This document shows positions 8,836-17,118 of a stretch of DNA of 64,000 nucleotides, one piece after another. Position 1 is the first letter of the stretch. The number at the start of each line of letters is the position of its first letter. A program made the translations under genes and the position numbers. Under the pieces are notes generated by a model that was not told the DNA's origin, did no database searches, and saw nothing but the letters and a program-made list of their open reading frames with translations. Origin of the DNA: SVQP01 sp045594705. GTDB lineage: Bacteria > Bacillota > Clostridia > Oscillospirales > CAG-272. The DNA is taken from the NCBI GenBank assembly GCA_045594705.1, contig JAZNZB010000038.1, positions 1 through 64,000 on the forward strand, read 5' to 3'.

Positions 8836-9693
8836 TTATTTGAGTTTGAACGCTTTGATCAGCTCGGCAACAGCCTGATCCTTGGTACATACGGATGCAT
8901 TCACATCCAGTCCGTTCTCTTTGAGCAACCGCATAATGCGGGTGATCTGCGGGATATCAAGTCCTGCCCTGACAAGCTTGTCACTATCCCCAAATACGCT
9001 GTCCTTGGGGCCTGTGAGCATGACCTTTCCCTTGTGCATAACAATGACGTCATCACAGTATTCCGCCATGTCCTCCATGCTGTGGCTGATGATAATGACT
9101 GTTGCCCCCGTAGTATCTCTGTATTTTCTGATACCTGCAAAGATATCTGCTCTGCCGGCAGGATCAAGTCCCGCAGCAGGCTCATCCAGCACAAGCACCT
9201 CGGGATGCATAGCCATAATGCCTGCAATCGCAACGCGACGCTTCTGGCCACCGGAAAGATCAAAGGGCGATTGGTCTAAAATCTCGGTGGGCATGCCAAC
9301 AAAGCTGACGGCATCCATGACAAGCTGCTTGACCTCATCCTCTTTTATACCCTTATTTCTCGGACCGAACGCGATATCGTTGAACACGGTTTCCTCAAAG
9401 AGCTGATACTCCGGATACTGCATGACAAGGCCAACTCGGAAGCAAAGACGTCCGCCATTATATTTTTTATCCCAAATGTCGCAGCCGTCCAGCAGCACCT
9501 TACCCTCCGTAGGCTTTTCAAGTCCGTTGAACAGCTGTGCCAGCGTGGATTTGCCCGAGCCGGTATGTCCGATCAGGCCTGTGATCGTCTTTTCCTTGAC
9601 GGCAAAACTAACGTTATCCAAAGCCTTGACCTCAAACGCCGTGCCTTTTCCGTAGTAATAAGTTACGTTTTGTAATTCAAGCTTTGCACTCAT
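8836..9693 (-). CDS. ecfA2: ECF transporter ATPase EcfA2
   Basis: ABC-type ATPase of 285 residues. Walker A is GHTGSGKST (about 42-50), the signature is LSGGQKRRVAIAG, Walker B is EVLVLDEPAAGLDP, and the H-loop is in TVIIISHSMED. With EcfA1 it forms the asymmetric heterodimer powering the ECF transporter. The EcfA2 label comes from its place between ecfA1 and ecfT. The start overlaps the ecfA1 stop by ATGA, so translation is coupled. Confidence 0.94.
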   Translation of the reverse strand: MSAKLELQNVTYYYGKGTAFEVKALDNVSFAVKEKTITGLIGHTGSGKSTLAQLFNGLEKPTEGKVLLDGCDIWDKKYNGGRLCFRVGLVMQYPEYQLFEETVFNDIAFGPRNKGIKEDEVKQLVMDAVSFVGMPTEILDQSPFDLSGGQKRRVAIAGIMAMHPEVLVLDEPAAGLDPAGRADIFAGIRKYRDTTGATVIIISHSMEDMAEYCDDVIVMHKGKVMLTGPKDSVFGDSDKLVRAGLDIPQITRIMRLLKENGLDVNASVCTKDQAVAELIKAFKLK

Positions 9694-10565
9694 GCTCGTT
9701 CACCTCCTGCTGCAAGGATGATCCGAGCGCAATCCTCGGGAGTAATGCCGCATTCACGGATGGGCATACCTGCTTTGGTCAGTGCTTCGAGCAGCTGTGC
9801 ACATTGGGGCAACTCAAGCCCCGCATCGCGCAGAGCCTTGGCATTGGAGAATACCTGTTCAGGTCTTCCCTCTACGGCGATTTTTCCGTTATTAAGCACT
9901 ACGACGCGATCTGCCCGTACTGCTTCCTCCATATAATGAGTGATCGTCAAAACGGTAATGCCGTGTTCGCGATTGAGCTTTTCCATGGTGGCAACAATAT
10001 CCTTGCGGCCTATGGGATCCAGCATTGCGGTGGATTCATCAAAAATGATACAATCCGGCATCATAGCGATCACTCCGGCAATGGCAATGCGCTGTTTTTG
10101 CCCTCCCGAGAGTCTGTGTGGCTCTCTTTTTGCAAATTCCGTCATGCCGACCGTTGCAAGCGCCTCATCCACCCGACGTCTGATTTCCGTCGGGTCAAGT
10201 CCCAGATTTTCCGGACCGAACGCCACGTCCTCTTCCACAATGGTAGCAACCAACTGGTTATCGGGGTTCTGGAATACCATGCCGACCTTTTTGCGCAGAT
10301 CAAACGCCATATCCTCGGTCATTTCGTCCGAAAGGATGTTGACGCCGTCCACCAAGATCTCTCCGCTTACATTCTCAAGATCGTCTATCACAAGATTGAG
10401 CAGCTTGGCAAGCGTGGATTTTCCCGAACCGTTGCGACCGAGAACGGCTACGTATTCTCCTCTTCTGATTGCCAGATCAACACCGCAAAGCACGTCTTCC
10501 TGCTGTTTGCTTTCTTCTTTGCCGTAAGAGAAATGCAAATTCTTGATTTCTATGAATTCTGCCAT
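9690..10565 (-). CDS. ecfA1: ECF transporter ATPase EcfA1
   Basis: ABC ATPase of 291 residues with Walker A GRNGSGKST, Q-loop FQNPDNQLVA, signature LSGGQKQRIAIAG, Walker B CIIFDESTAMLDP and H-loop TITHYMEEA. The Walker B glutamate-Ser-Thr form (DEST) is typical of EcfA1. An upstream in-frame ATG at 10598 exists, but MAEFIEIKNLHFSYG with AGAGG just upstream fits the family start at 10565. It begins 2 bp after the methyltransferase stop. The partner EcfA2 follows with a four-base overlap. Confidence 0.93.
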   Translation of the reverse strand: MAEFIEIKNLHFSYGKEESKQQEDVLCGVDLAIRRGEYVAVLGRNGSGKSTLAKLLNLVIDDLENVSGEILVDGVNILSDEMTEDMAFDLRKKVGMVFQNPDNQLVATIVEEDVAFGPENLGLDPTEIRRRVDEALATVGMTEFAKREPHRLSGGQKQRIAIAGVIAMMPDCIIFDESTAMLDPIGRKDIVATMEKLNREHGITVLTITHYMEEAVRADRVVVLNNGKIAVEGRPEQVFSNAKALRDAGLELPQCAQLLEALTKAGMPIRECGITPEDCARIILAAGGERA

Positions 10566-10567
10566 AC

Positions 10568-11428
10568 TTACCTCTGCCAGCGAGAGCTTGCACCGCAAGG
10601 CAGATAACTGCCCGTACGTGTCACCTTGAGACCAAGCTCGCCCGATTCCACGTATCCGCCAAACTTACGTTTGACGTTGAGCTCAAGCAAATAACTCATG
10701 GTCATGGGAGAAAGTCCGGTCGTATAGGAATTTATCAGGAAAAACAGTGGTTGATCCGAAAGCAGCTGGGATGCAAGACCGACAAATTCATCCACGCAGT
10801 CCTCCAGCTTCCATACCTCGCCGTTGGGTCCTCTGCCATAGGACGGAGGATCCATAATGATGCCATCGTACTTATTGCCTCGTCTGATCTCTCTCTCAAC
10901 AAATTTTTTACAGTCGTCCACAATGTAGCGGATGGGAGCATCCTGTAAACCCGAAAGAGCCGCATTTTCCTTAGCCTGTGCGACAATGCCCTTTGCTGCA
11001 TCCACGTGCACCACGGACGCACCCGCAGCAGCAGCCGCAACGGTAGCACCGCCGGTATAAGCAAACAGGTTGAGCACCTTGACAGGGCGATTTTCTTTAC
11101 GGATCAGCTCCGAGAACCAGTCCCAGTTGGCCGCCTGCTCGGGAAACAGCCCCGTATGCTTAAAGCCCATTGGGCGCAGCACGAAATTCAGATTGCCGTA
11201 GGAAATATTCCAGGATTCGGGCAGCTTGTTCTTGACCCAGCTGCCGCCTCCCGAAGAGGAGCGACGGTATACACCGTCAGCGCGTCTCCATGCGGGATGA
11301 TCCGCAACGCCCTTCCAGATGATCTGCGGGTCGGGTCTGACCAATATATATTTGCCCCAACGCTCCAGACGCTCACCGTCCGAGGTGTCGAGCAGTTCGT
11401 AATCCTTCCAATTTTCTGAATACCACAT
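10568..11428 (-). CDS. class I SAM-dependent RNA methyltransferase (RlmI/RlmK-like catalytic domain)
   Basis: The 286-residue protein has an N-terminal beta region and a Rossmann-type methyltransferase domain. Motif I is VLNLFAYTGGATVAAAAAGA (about 115-134), the acidic end of strand 2 is VVHVDAA, and the catalytic-loop motif is IIMDPPSYGRGP (about 194-205). These match the catalytic domain of RlmI/RlmK 23S rRNA methyltransferases, but the PUA domain of RlmI is absent and the protein is shorter. The substrate is therefore uncertain; rRNA is likely. It lies 17 bp behind ruvC and 2 bp ahead of ecfA1, inside one transcription unit. Confidence 0.85.
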   Translation of the reverse strand: MWYSENWKDYELLDTSDGERLERWGKYILVRPDPQIIWKGVADHPAWRRADGVYRRSSSGGGSWVKNKLPESWNISYGNLNFVLRPMGFKHTGLFPEQAANWDWFSELIRKENRPVKVLNLFAYTGGATVAAAAAGASVVHVDAAKGIVAQAKENAALSGLQDAPIRYIVDDCKKFVEREIRRGNKYDGIIMDPPSYGRGPNGEVWKLEDCVDEFVGLASQLLSDQPLFFLINSYTTGLSPMTMSYLLELNVKRKFGGYVESGELGLKVTRTGSYLPCGASSRWQR

Positions 11429-11445
11429 AGTACGTCTCCAATCGG

Positions 11446-11943
11446 TTATTTGTTATAGTAATTTGCAAGCCTTGAGCAACCGCTGTGTGCATGACATACC
11501 GCGATGGCTAAGGCATCTGCGGTATCATCGGGCTTGGGAGGCTTGGGTAGCCCCAAGAGAGTTGTGACCATGGTAATGACCTGCTTTTTCTCAGCTCTGC
11601 CATAACCGACCACTGCTTGTTTCACTTGTAAAGGGGTATATTCCGCAACGCGGATACCGTGCTGGATCCCGGAAAGGAGAATCACGCCTCTTGCCTCTGC
11701 AACCGTGATACCCGTCGTCACATTGGTATTGAAAAACAGTTCTTCTACCGCCATTTGATCCGGCTTGTAACGCTCAAAGAGCTCGTTCATACCTTGCCAG
11801 ATCATTTCCAAACGATCCTGCGTGGGTGTACCTGCCGGCGTCTGAATAGATCCGTAACCAAGCGTTTTGAATCTCACTCCGTCGTATGAAACGACGCCCC
11901 AACCTACGATTGCAAGTCCGGGGTCAATGCCAAGTATGACCAT
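11446..11943 (-). CDS. ruvC: Holliday junction endonuclease RuvC
   Basis: RuvC resolves Holliday junctions by paired cuts. The 165-residue protein starts MVILGIDPGLAIVGWG with the first catalytic aspartate at residue 6. It also has the catalytic glutamate in VEELFFNTN and the C-terminal acidic pair in PDDTADALAIAVCH. The longer frame to 12015 runs into the promoter, so the ATG at 11943 with AAAGGAGA upstream is chosen. It heads the minus-strand unit. Its partners ruvA and ruvB are divergent at 15275-16972, an uncommon split by DUF951 and a YfhO-like gene. Confidence 0.95.
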   Translation of the reverse strand: MVILGIDPGLAIVGWGVVSYDGVRFKTLGYGSIQTPAGTPTQDRLEMIWQGMNELFERYKPDQMAVEELFFNTNVTTGITVAEARGVILLSGIQHGIRVAEYTPLQVKQAVVGYGRAEKKQVITMVTTLLGLPKPPKPDDTADALAIAVCHAHSGCSRLANYYNK

Positions 11944-11986
11944 AATATCTCCTTTTGCAATAATTTCCCATAGTAATACAGAATAA

Positions 11987-12015
11987 ATTATACCACTTTC
12001 TCGCGCACGTGTCAA
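11987..12015 (-). promoter_or_regulatory. promoter of the ruvC-ecf-truA-clpE unit
   Basis: Minus strand: TTGACA (12010-12015), 17 bp, TATAAT (11987-11992). Both hexamers are perfect consensus. It lies back-to-back with the plus-strand promoter at 12064. Confidence 0.88.
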
Positions 12016-12063
12016 ATATAATTTATTAATTTTTATTTTTTTATAATAATCTCCGAATTATCG

Positions 12064-12092
12064 TTTACAAACGCCGCAAATTATGGTATAAT
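12064..12092 (+). promoter_or_regulatory. promoter of the DUF951-YfhO-ruvAB unit
   Basis: TTTACA (12064-12069), 17-bp spacer, TATAAT (12087-12092), 64 bp ahead of the DUF951 start. Confidence 0.85.
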
Positions 12093-12156
12093 AGGATAGA
12101 TTATCTGCTCTTACTGTCAAACCGATCAAAGCCGCTGCGGCGGCATGGAGATTACT

Positions 12157-12381
12157 ATGAACATTATCAAGATCCAACAAGGAGATCTCTTGCATCTCAA
12201 AAAGCCGCATCCATGTGGCAGCTCCGACTTTTTGGTTATGCGTGTCGGAGGCGTTGTGCGCATTGTATGCAAAGGGTGTGGCCGCGACATGAACGTGGAT
12301 CGCGTCAAGCTTGAAAAGTCGATAAAAAGTATCACGGTATCCAAGCAGGGGCAAAACACAGGAAAGGACAAAAACGAATGA
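12157..12381 (+). CDS. DUF951 family small protein
   Basis: This 74-residue protein contains the DUF951 core: GDLLHLKKPHPCGSSDFLVMRVGGVVRIVCKGCGRDMNVDR. Three conserved cysteines (CG, CKGC) suggest a small metal-binding or nucleic-acid-binding fold. The function is unknown, though the family is widespread in Firmicutes. An upstream ATG at 12145 is in frame, but GGAG at 12147-12150 sits correctly for the ATG at 12157. The stop overlaps the start of the YfhO-like gene by ATGA, so the two are translationally coupled. Confidence 0.85.
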   Translation: MNIIKIQQGDLLHLKKPHPCGSSDFLVMRVGGVVRIVCKGCGRDMNVDRVKLEKSIKSITVSKQGQNTGKDKNE

Positions 12382-15227
12382 AATTCAATTCCGACGTTGC
12401 AAAAAACGGTCTGCTCAAATGCGGTAACCGTTGCAAAAGCATTTTCTCAGAATACTGGTATATTCTGATAGCAGCACTCATTCCTGCAGTGCTGGTCTAC
12501 CTGATGTATCTTGCCAGAGGACTTTACCCCTTTGGAAACGGCTGTGTACTGGTACTTGATCTCAACGGCCAGTACGTATACTTCTTTGAGGCTCTGCGTA
12601 ACTTCGTCGTAAACGGCGATACCAGTATCATATATTCCTTCTCACGTGCGCTGGGCGGTGAGTTCATGGGTATTTACGAGTATTATATCGCCAGCCCCTT
12701 CTCTTATCTGGTATGCCTGTTCCCCGAGGACAGAATGTGCGAGGCATTGCTGTTTATGTTCATGGTCAAGGCAGGCTTCTGTGCCGGCACTATGGCATTC
12801 TATCTGCACAAATCCGAGGCACGCATCAACCGAATCGGCATCATTGCCTTCTCTGTGATGTATTCGCTGATGTCCTACTGTATCACACAGCAGAACAACA
12901 CCATGTGGATCGACGCGGTGATCTGGTTCCCGCTTGTGATGTACGGTGTGGAGCAGTTGATCAAATACGGAAAATACAGAATTTTCGTCGTATTCCTCAC
13001 TCTGACATTGGTCAGCAACTACTATATCGGCTATATGGTCTGTATTTCGGTTGCGATCTACTTCTTTGCTTACCTGTGGGGCTTCAAGCACACAAACAAC
13101 CCCTATAACGAAAGATTGCACGGCATCCGCTCCTTTATGCGAATTGCCTTTTATTCCATTCTTGCCATCGGTATTTCCGCATTTATCATTTTCACTGCTT
13201 ATTATTCGCTGACCTTTGGTAAGACCGATTTCTCAACTCCTAACTGGGCATTCACGTCACGCTTCAATTTCCTCGAGCTGTTCTATAAGTTCCTTCCCTC
13301 CTCCTACGACACAGTTCGTCCTGCAGGCCTTCCCTTCGTTTATTGCGGTGTGCTGACACTGCTGATGGTTCCCATGTTCTTCTTCAACAAGAAGTTCAGA
13401 ACCGGCGAAAAGGTTGCATATGCTGTTCTGATCACAATTTTTGTGTTCAGCTTTGTAACAAGCTCGATCGACCTTGTTTGGCACGGCTTCCAGAAGCCCA
13501 ACTGGCTTAATAACCGCTACAGCTTCATGATCTGCTTCTTCCTGATCGTCATGGCTTACAGAGCGTTTACCAATCTGCGCACGACAAGCCGCAAGCCCAT
13601 GATCGCGGTTGGTGCCATCATCGGTCTTGGCGTGATCGTTTTGCAGGAATTCTCCCCCATGATCAAGGAAGATCTCAACGAATATATCGACGTGCACGAT
13701 TTTCAGACCGTTTGGTTGACGATTGGTTGCCTGATCGTATATACCATTATCGTATGTCTGATGCCGCGCGTTAAAAACAAAGAGCTCGTTTCCTGTGTTC
13801 TTGTTTTCTTTGTTTGCGTCGAAACGTTTATCAGCGGCCTTTGCGATCTCAACGACCTTGACAAGGACGTGACCTTTACCAAATACTCCTATTACAACGA
13901 TTATCTTGACACAGTAAGACCCATTATCAATACTGTGCAGGAAAACGATACCTCCTTCTACCGTATGGAAAAGACCTATCACCGCAAGCTCAATGATAAC
14001 CTTGCGTTGCAGATCCGCGGTCTTTCCAACTCGACCTCCACGCTCAACGCAGACACCATTTACTTCTTGCGTATGATGGGCTATTCCTCCAAGTCGCACT
14101 GGTCTCAGTACCAAGGCGAAACGCCTGTCAGTGACTCTTTGCTTGGCATCAAGTATATCATGACCGACAAGGATTACGACAAGTATTACGGTGAGCCCAG
14201 ATTTGACTCTGACGATTACGACAACGAGACCTATGTGGTATATCAGAATCCTTATGTGATGAGCATTGCTTACGCGGTAGACGAGGATTTTGCAAGTTTC
14301 CAACTTGACAACTATGAAAACCCCTTTGAGCGTATGAACGCTATGATTTCCATGATGCTTGGTGAAGAAGAGACATTGCAGATCTTTGTTCCCGGCAAGC
14401 AGCTTTCCATGAAAACCAAGGACGTCACCAAGAGCACTGCTGCCAAGCACGACCTGTACAAGGGAGACGGTGGCACGATCACCTTTGAATACGAGGTTCC
14501 AAAGCATACGGAGCTGTTCGTGTACTTCCCCACTGTATATTCCAGATCTGTCAACATGACTGCGAACGGTAAATCGGTCGGCAAATGGGGCGATAACAAC
14601 ACCTGGAGAATCGTTTCGATCGGCTCGGTAGACAAAAAGGATCTCGAGCTCAAGCTGACCATCAAAAATGACTACGACAACTTCTACCTCCAGCAGGATC
14701 TGCAAAAGCCCTTTATCTATTCACTGGATATGGAAGTCTTTACAGAGGCTATCACAAGATTGCAGCAAGGCAACGTACAAATCGATCCGGATCATTACCG
14801 CGAGGACTATTTGCCAGGCACAATCACGACCACCAAAGAGCATCAGCTTATCACTACCACAATTCCCTTTGATAAGGGCTGGCAGATCAAGGTAGATGGC
14901 AAGAAGGTGGAGACCTTTGAGCTTGCTAACGCTCTGGTTGGCTACTATATCGAGGATGCCGGTGAGCATACTGTGGAAATGCACTACTGCCCCAAGGAGT
15001 TGGTGCTCGGTACTGCCATTTCGATCATCTCGGTGATCATCTTCTTCCTCTTGATCATCTTTGAAAAGAAATTGCGCAGCATTCGCGGCTACGGTGAATT
15101 CTTTGGCATTCCCGAGCCTGTTGCTGTTAAGGATCCGATTTTGGATCTGCCCGAGCCCGAGGAATGCGGCTATCCGCCTGAGTATTTTGCGGATCAAGAT
15201 ACGGATCAGACCACCCCGAATGAATAA
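12378..15227 (+). CDS. YfhO-family polytopic membrane protein
   Basis: This 949-residue protein has a long membrane domain with about a dozen TM helices (about 25-520), beginning YWYILIAALIPAVLVYLMYL. An extracytoplasmic beta-rich region (about 530-880) follows, then a last TM helix (about 890-912, ISIISVIIFFLLIIF) and a short cytoplasmic acidic tail. The FDKGWQIKVDGKKV segment and the overall plan match the YfhO family (GT-C-like), which in Bacillus is linked to decoration of lipoteichoic acid or surface sugars. The precise substrate here is unknown. Coupled to DUF951 by a four-base overlap; ruvA follows 47 bp downstream of its stop. Confidence 0.87.
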   Translation: MKFNSDVAKNGLLKCGNRCKSIFSEYWYILIAALIPAVLVYLMYLARGLYPFGNGCVLVLDLNGQYVYFFEALRNFVVNGDTSIIYSFSRALGGEFMGIYEYYIASPFSYLVCLFPEDRMCEALLFMFMVKAGFCAGTMAFYLHKSEARINRIGIIAFSVMYSLMSYCITQQNNTMWIDAVIWFPLVMYGVEQLIKYGKYRIFVVFLTLTLVSNYYIGYMVCISVAIYFFAYLWGFKHTNNPYNERLHGIRSFMRIAFYSILAIGISAFIIFTAYYSLTFGKTDFSTPNWAFTSRFNFLELFYKFLPSSYDTVRPAGLPFVYCGVLTLLMVPMFFFNKKFRTGEKVAYAVLITIFVFSFVTSSIDLVWHGFQKPNWLNNRYSFMICFFLIVMAYRAFTNLRTTSRKPMIAVGAIIGLGVIVLQEFSPMIKEDLNEYIDVHDFQTVWLTIGCLIVYTIIVCLMPRVKNKELVSCVLVFFVCVETFISGLCDLNDLDKDVTFTKYSYYNDYLDTVRPIINTVQENDTSFYRMEKTYHRKLNDNLALQIRGLSNSTSTLNADTIYFLRMMGYSSKSHWSQYQGETPVSDSLLGIKYIMTDKDYDKYYGEPRFDSDDYDNETYVVYQNPYVMSIAYAVDEDFASFQLDNYENPFERMNAMISMMLGEEETLQIFVPGKQLSMKTKDVTKSTAAKHDLYKGDGGTITFEYEVPKHTELFVYFPTVYSRSVNMTANGKSVGKWGDNNTWRIVSIGSVDKKDLELKLTIKNDYDNFYLQQDLQKPFIYSLDMEVFTEAITRLQQGNVQIDPDHYREDYLPGTITTTKEHQLITTTIPFDKGWQIKVDGKKVETFELANALVGYYIEDAGEHTVEMHYCPKELVLGTAISIISVIIFFLLIIFEKKLRSIRGYGEFFGIPEPVAVKDPILDLPEPEECGYPPEYFADQDTDQTTPNE

Positions 15228-15233
15228 CAAATC

Positions 15234-15259
15234 ACCCACGGGGAAGCTTCCCCGTGGGT
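15234..15259 (+). other. perfect 26-nt palindrome between the YfhO-like gene and ruvA
   Basis: Two 13-base arms starting ACCCACGGGG are exact inverse complements. The stem could act as a weak terminator, an RNA processing site or an attenuator, but no T-run follows and the ruvA ribosome binding site begins only a few bases later. Confidence 0.5.
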
Positions 15260-15274
15260 ATTCAAGGAGATTTT

Positions 15275-15886
15275 ATGTACTACTATGTAAGCGGCACGCT
15301 CGCACTCAAAAATATGGGCTTTGCCGTGATCGACGCAGGCGGCGTTGGCTACAAGCTGACCGTCAGCCAGAACACATACGACAAGCTTCCGCTTGCGGGA
15401 AATCCTGCTAAGCTCTATACTTATCTTGCTGTGCGCGAGGACGGTATTGAGCTGTTTGGCTTTTACGATGAAACCGAGCTCTCCTCTTTCCAGATGCTGA
15501 TCACGGTTTCCGGAGTGGGTCCCAAGGCTGCCATGTCCATTCTCTCGCTCCTGTCCCCCGAAAAATTCGCGCTGGCGGTTTGCACCGAAGACACCAAGGC
15601 AATTTCCAAGGCAAGCGGTGTCGGCCCCAAGACAGCTGCAAGAATCGTTCTGGAGCTCAAGGACAAGCTGATCAAGGAGCACGGCGGCGAATTCAACGCA
15701 GCACCCGAGATGGGTACGCCTGCCAAGAGCGGCGCACCTGCACGCGGTAAGCTGACCGAGGCGCTGGATGCTTTGATGGTACTTGGATATCAGAGAGCCG
15801 AGGCAACACAGGTGCTCAAGAGCATGCCGACCGAGCAGATGACGCTGGAGGAAATTATCCGCCAGGCACTCAAAAAGCTGATGTAA
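15275..15886 (+). CDS. ruvA: Holliday junction branch migration protein RuvA
   Basis: RuvA binds four-way junctions as a tetramer and loads RuvB. The 203-residue protein starts MYYYVSGTLALKN, with the OB-fold N-domain (LAVREDGIELFGF). Tandem helix-hairpin-helix motifs follow (ITVSGVGPKAAMSIL and ASGVGPKTAARIV), then a flexible linker and the C-terminal RuvB-binding domain (LMVLGYQRAEATQVL). An in-frame ATG at 15254 lies in the upstream palindrome region, but AAGGAGA before 15275 marks the true start. ruvB follows 12 bp later. Confidence 0.96.
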   Translation: MYYYVSGTLALKNMGFAVIDAGGVGYKLTVSQNTYDKLPLAGNPAKLYTYLAVREDGIELFGFYDETELSSFQMLITVSGVGPKAAMSILSLLSPEKFALAVCTEDTKAISKASGVGPKTAARIVLELKDKLIKEHGGEFNAAPEMGTPAKSGAPARGKLTEALDALMVLGYQRAEATQVLKSMPTEQMTLEEIIRQALKKLM

Positions 15887-15898
15887 GGAGGACATGCT

Positions 15899-16972
15899 AT
15901 GTTTGACGAACAGGAATTTGACTTTGAAAATCGCATTGTTTCCACAAACTACGCACCTGAGGACTCTGATATTGACGCGTCACTGCGTCCCAAAACGCTG
16001 GTCGATTACGTCGGCCAGGACAAGGCCAAGGAAAATCTGAAGGTCTATATTGAGGCAGCTAAGATGCGTGGCGAGTCGCTTGACCACGTGCTGCTCTACG
16101 GCCCTCCCGGTCTCGGTAAAACCACGCTTTCCAACATCATTGCCAACGAGCTTGGCGTCAATATCCGCATCACGTCCGGCCCCGCCATCGAAAAGCAGGG
16201 CGATCTGGCAGCACTTCTGACCAACCTCAGTGAGGGTGACGTACTGTTTATCGACGAGATCCACCGCCTTTCACGATCGGATGAGGAAATTCTCTACCCT
16301 GCCATGGAGGATTATGCGTTGGATATCATCATTGGCAAAGGCCCTGCAGCACGAAGCATCCGTATTGATCTGCCCAAATTTACGCTGATCGGTGCGACCA
16401 CGCGCGCAGGCCAGCTGACCACTCCCTTGCGCGACCGCTTTGGCGTGCTGCTCAAATTAGAGCTTTACACGCCCGAGGAACTTGCATCCATCGTGCGCCG
16501 CAGTGCGGGCATTTTGGGCATTGCCATTACCGACGACGGCTCTTATGAGATCGCATCGCGCTCCAGAGGCACGCCTCGTATTGCAAACCGTCTGCTCAAG
16601 CGTGTACGTGATTTTGCTATGGTCAGCGGAAAGGATACAATTGATTCCGAGATCGCGGGCTATGCGCTCAACAAGCTTGAGATCGACGAGCTGGGTCTTG
16701 ACAACACTGACCGAAGAATGATGGAGGCGATCATCAAATTCTACGATGGTGGCCCCGTGGGTCTTGACACGCTGGCAGCTACCATCGGCGAGGAGGCTGT
16801 GACCATTGAGGACGTCTATGAGCCTTACCTGATGCAGCTTGGATTCCTTTCCCGCACGCCCCGCGGCAGATGCGTAACAAAGCTCGCATACGAGCATTTA
16901 GGTCTTCGTGCACCGCAAGCGCCGAACAAAAACAGCGTTGCGAATCAAGTATCGTTTTTTGATGACAAGTAA
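15899..16972 (+). CDS. ruvB: Holliday junction branch migration ATPase RuvB
   Basis: AAA+ motor of 357 residues that drives branch migration with RuvA. Walker A is YGPPGLGKTT (about 65-74), Walker B is LFIDEIHRLS, sensor 1 is IGATTRAG and the arginine finger is in PLRDRFG. The C-terminal winged helix includes FLSRTPRGR. AAGGAGG precedes the ATG. A stem-loop at 16985-17010 ends the unit. Confidence 0.97.
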   Translation: MFDEQEFDFENRIVSTNYAPEDSDIDASLRPKTLVDYVGQDKAKENLKVYIEAAKMRGESLDHVLLYGPPGLGKTTLSNIIANELGVNIRITSGPAIEKQGDLAALLTNLSEGDVLFIDEIHRLSRSDEEILYPAMEDYALDIIIGKGPAARSIRIDLPKFTLIGATTRAGQLTTPLRDRFGVLLKLELYTPEELASIVRRSAGILGIAITDDGSYEIASRSRGTPRIANRLLKRVRDFAMVSGKDTIDSEIAGYALNKLEIDELGLDNTDRRMMEAIIKFYDGGPVGLDTLAATIGEEAVTIEDVYEPYLMQLGFLSRTPRGRCVTKLAYEHLGLRAPQAPNKNSVANQVSFFDDK

Positions 16973-16984
16973 AAACGTATTGAT

Positions 16985-17010
16985 AAGGCTTCCCTTTTAC
17001 GGGAAGCCTT
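16985..17010 (+). terminator. terminator after ruvB
   Basis: A 10-bp stem (AAGGCTTCCC / GGGAAGCCTT) with a 6-nt loop lies 13 bp past the ruvB stop. The following sequence is only moderately T-rich. Confidence 0.7.
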
Positions 17011-17118
17011 ACTTTACTGTGCAGGTCTACGCAGCGTTGATTATTTATCTCCTTTTTATATGTGTACTATTCTCTCTCCGTATGATATCATGAAGCTACC
17101 AAATGAAAGGAGGAGCTT

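Noticed and set aside
13257..14705. 482-residue minus-strand open frame inside the YfhO-like gene
   Set aside because: It is antisense to a membrane protein with a normal start and overlap with DUF951; no motif seen.
17038..17086. promoter for the XRE regulator gene
   Set aside because: TTGATT and TATGAT-like hexamers exist but no pair has 16-18 bp spacing.
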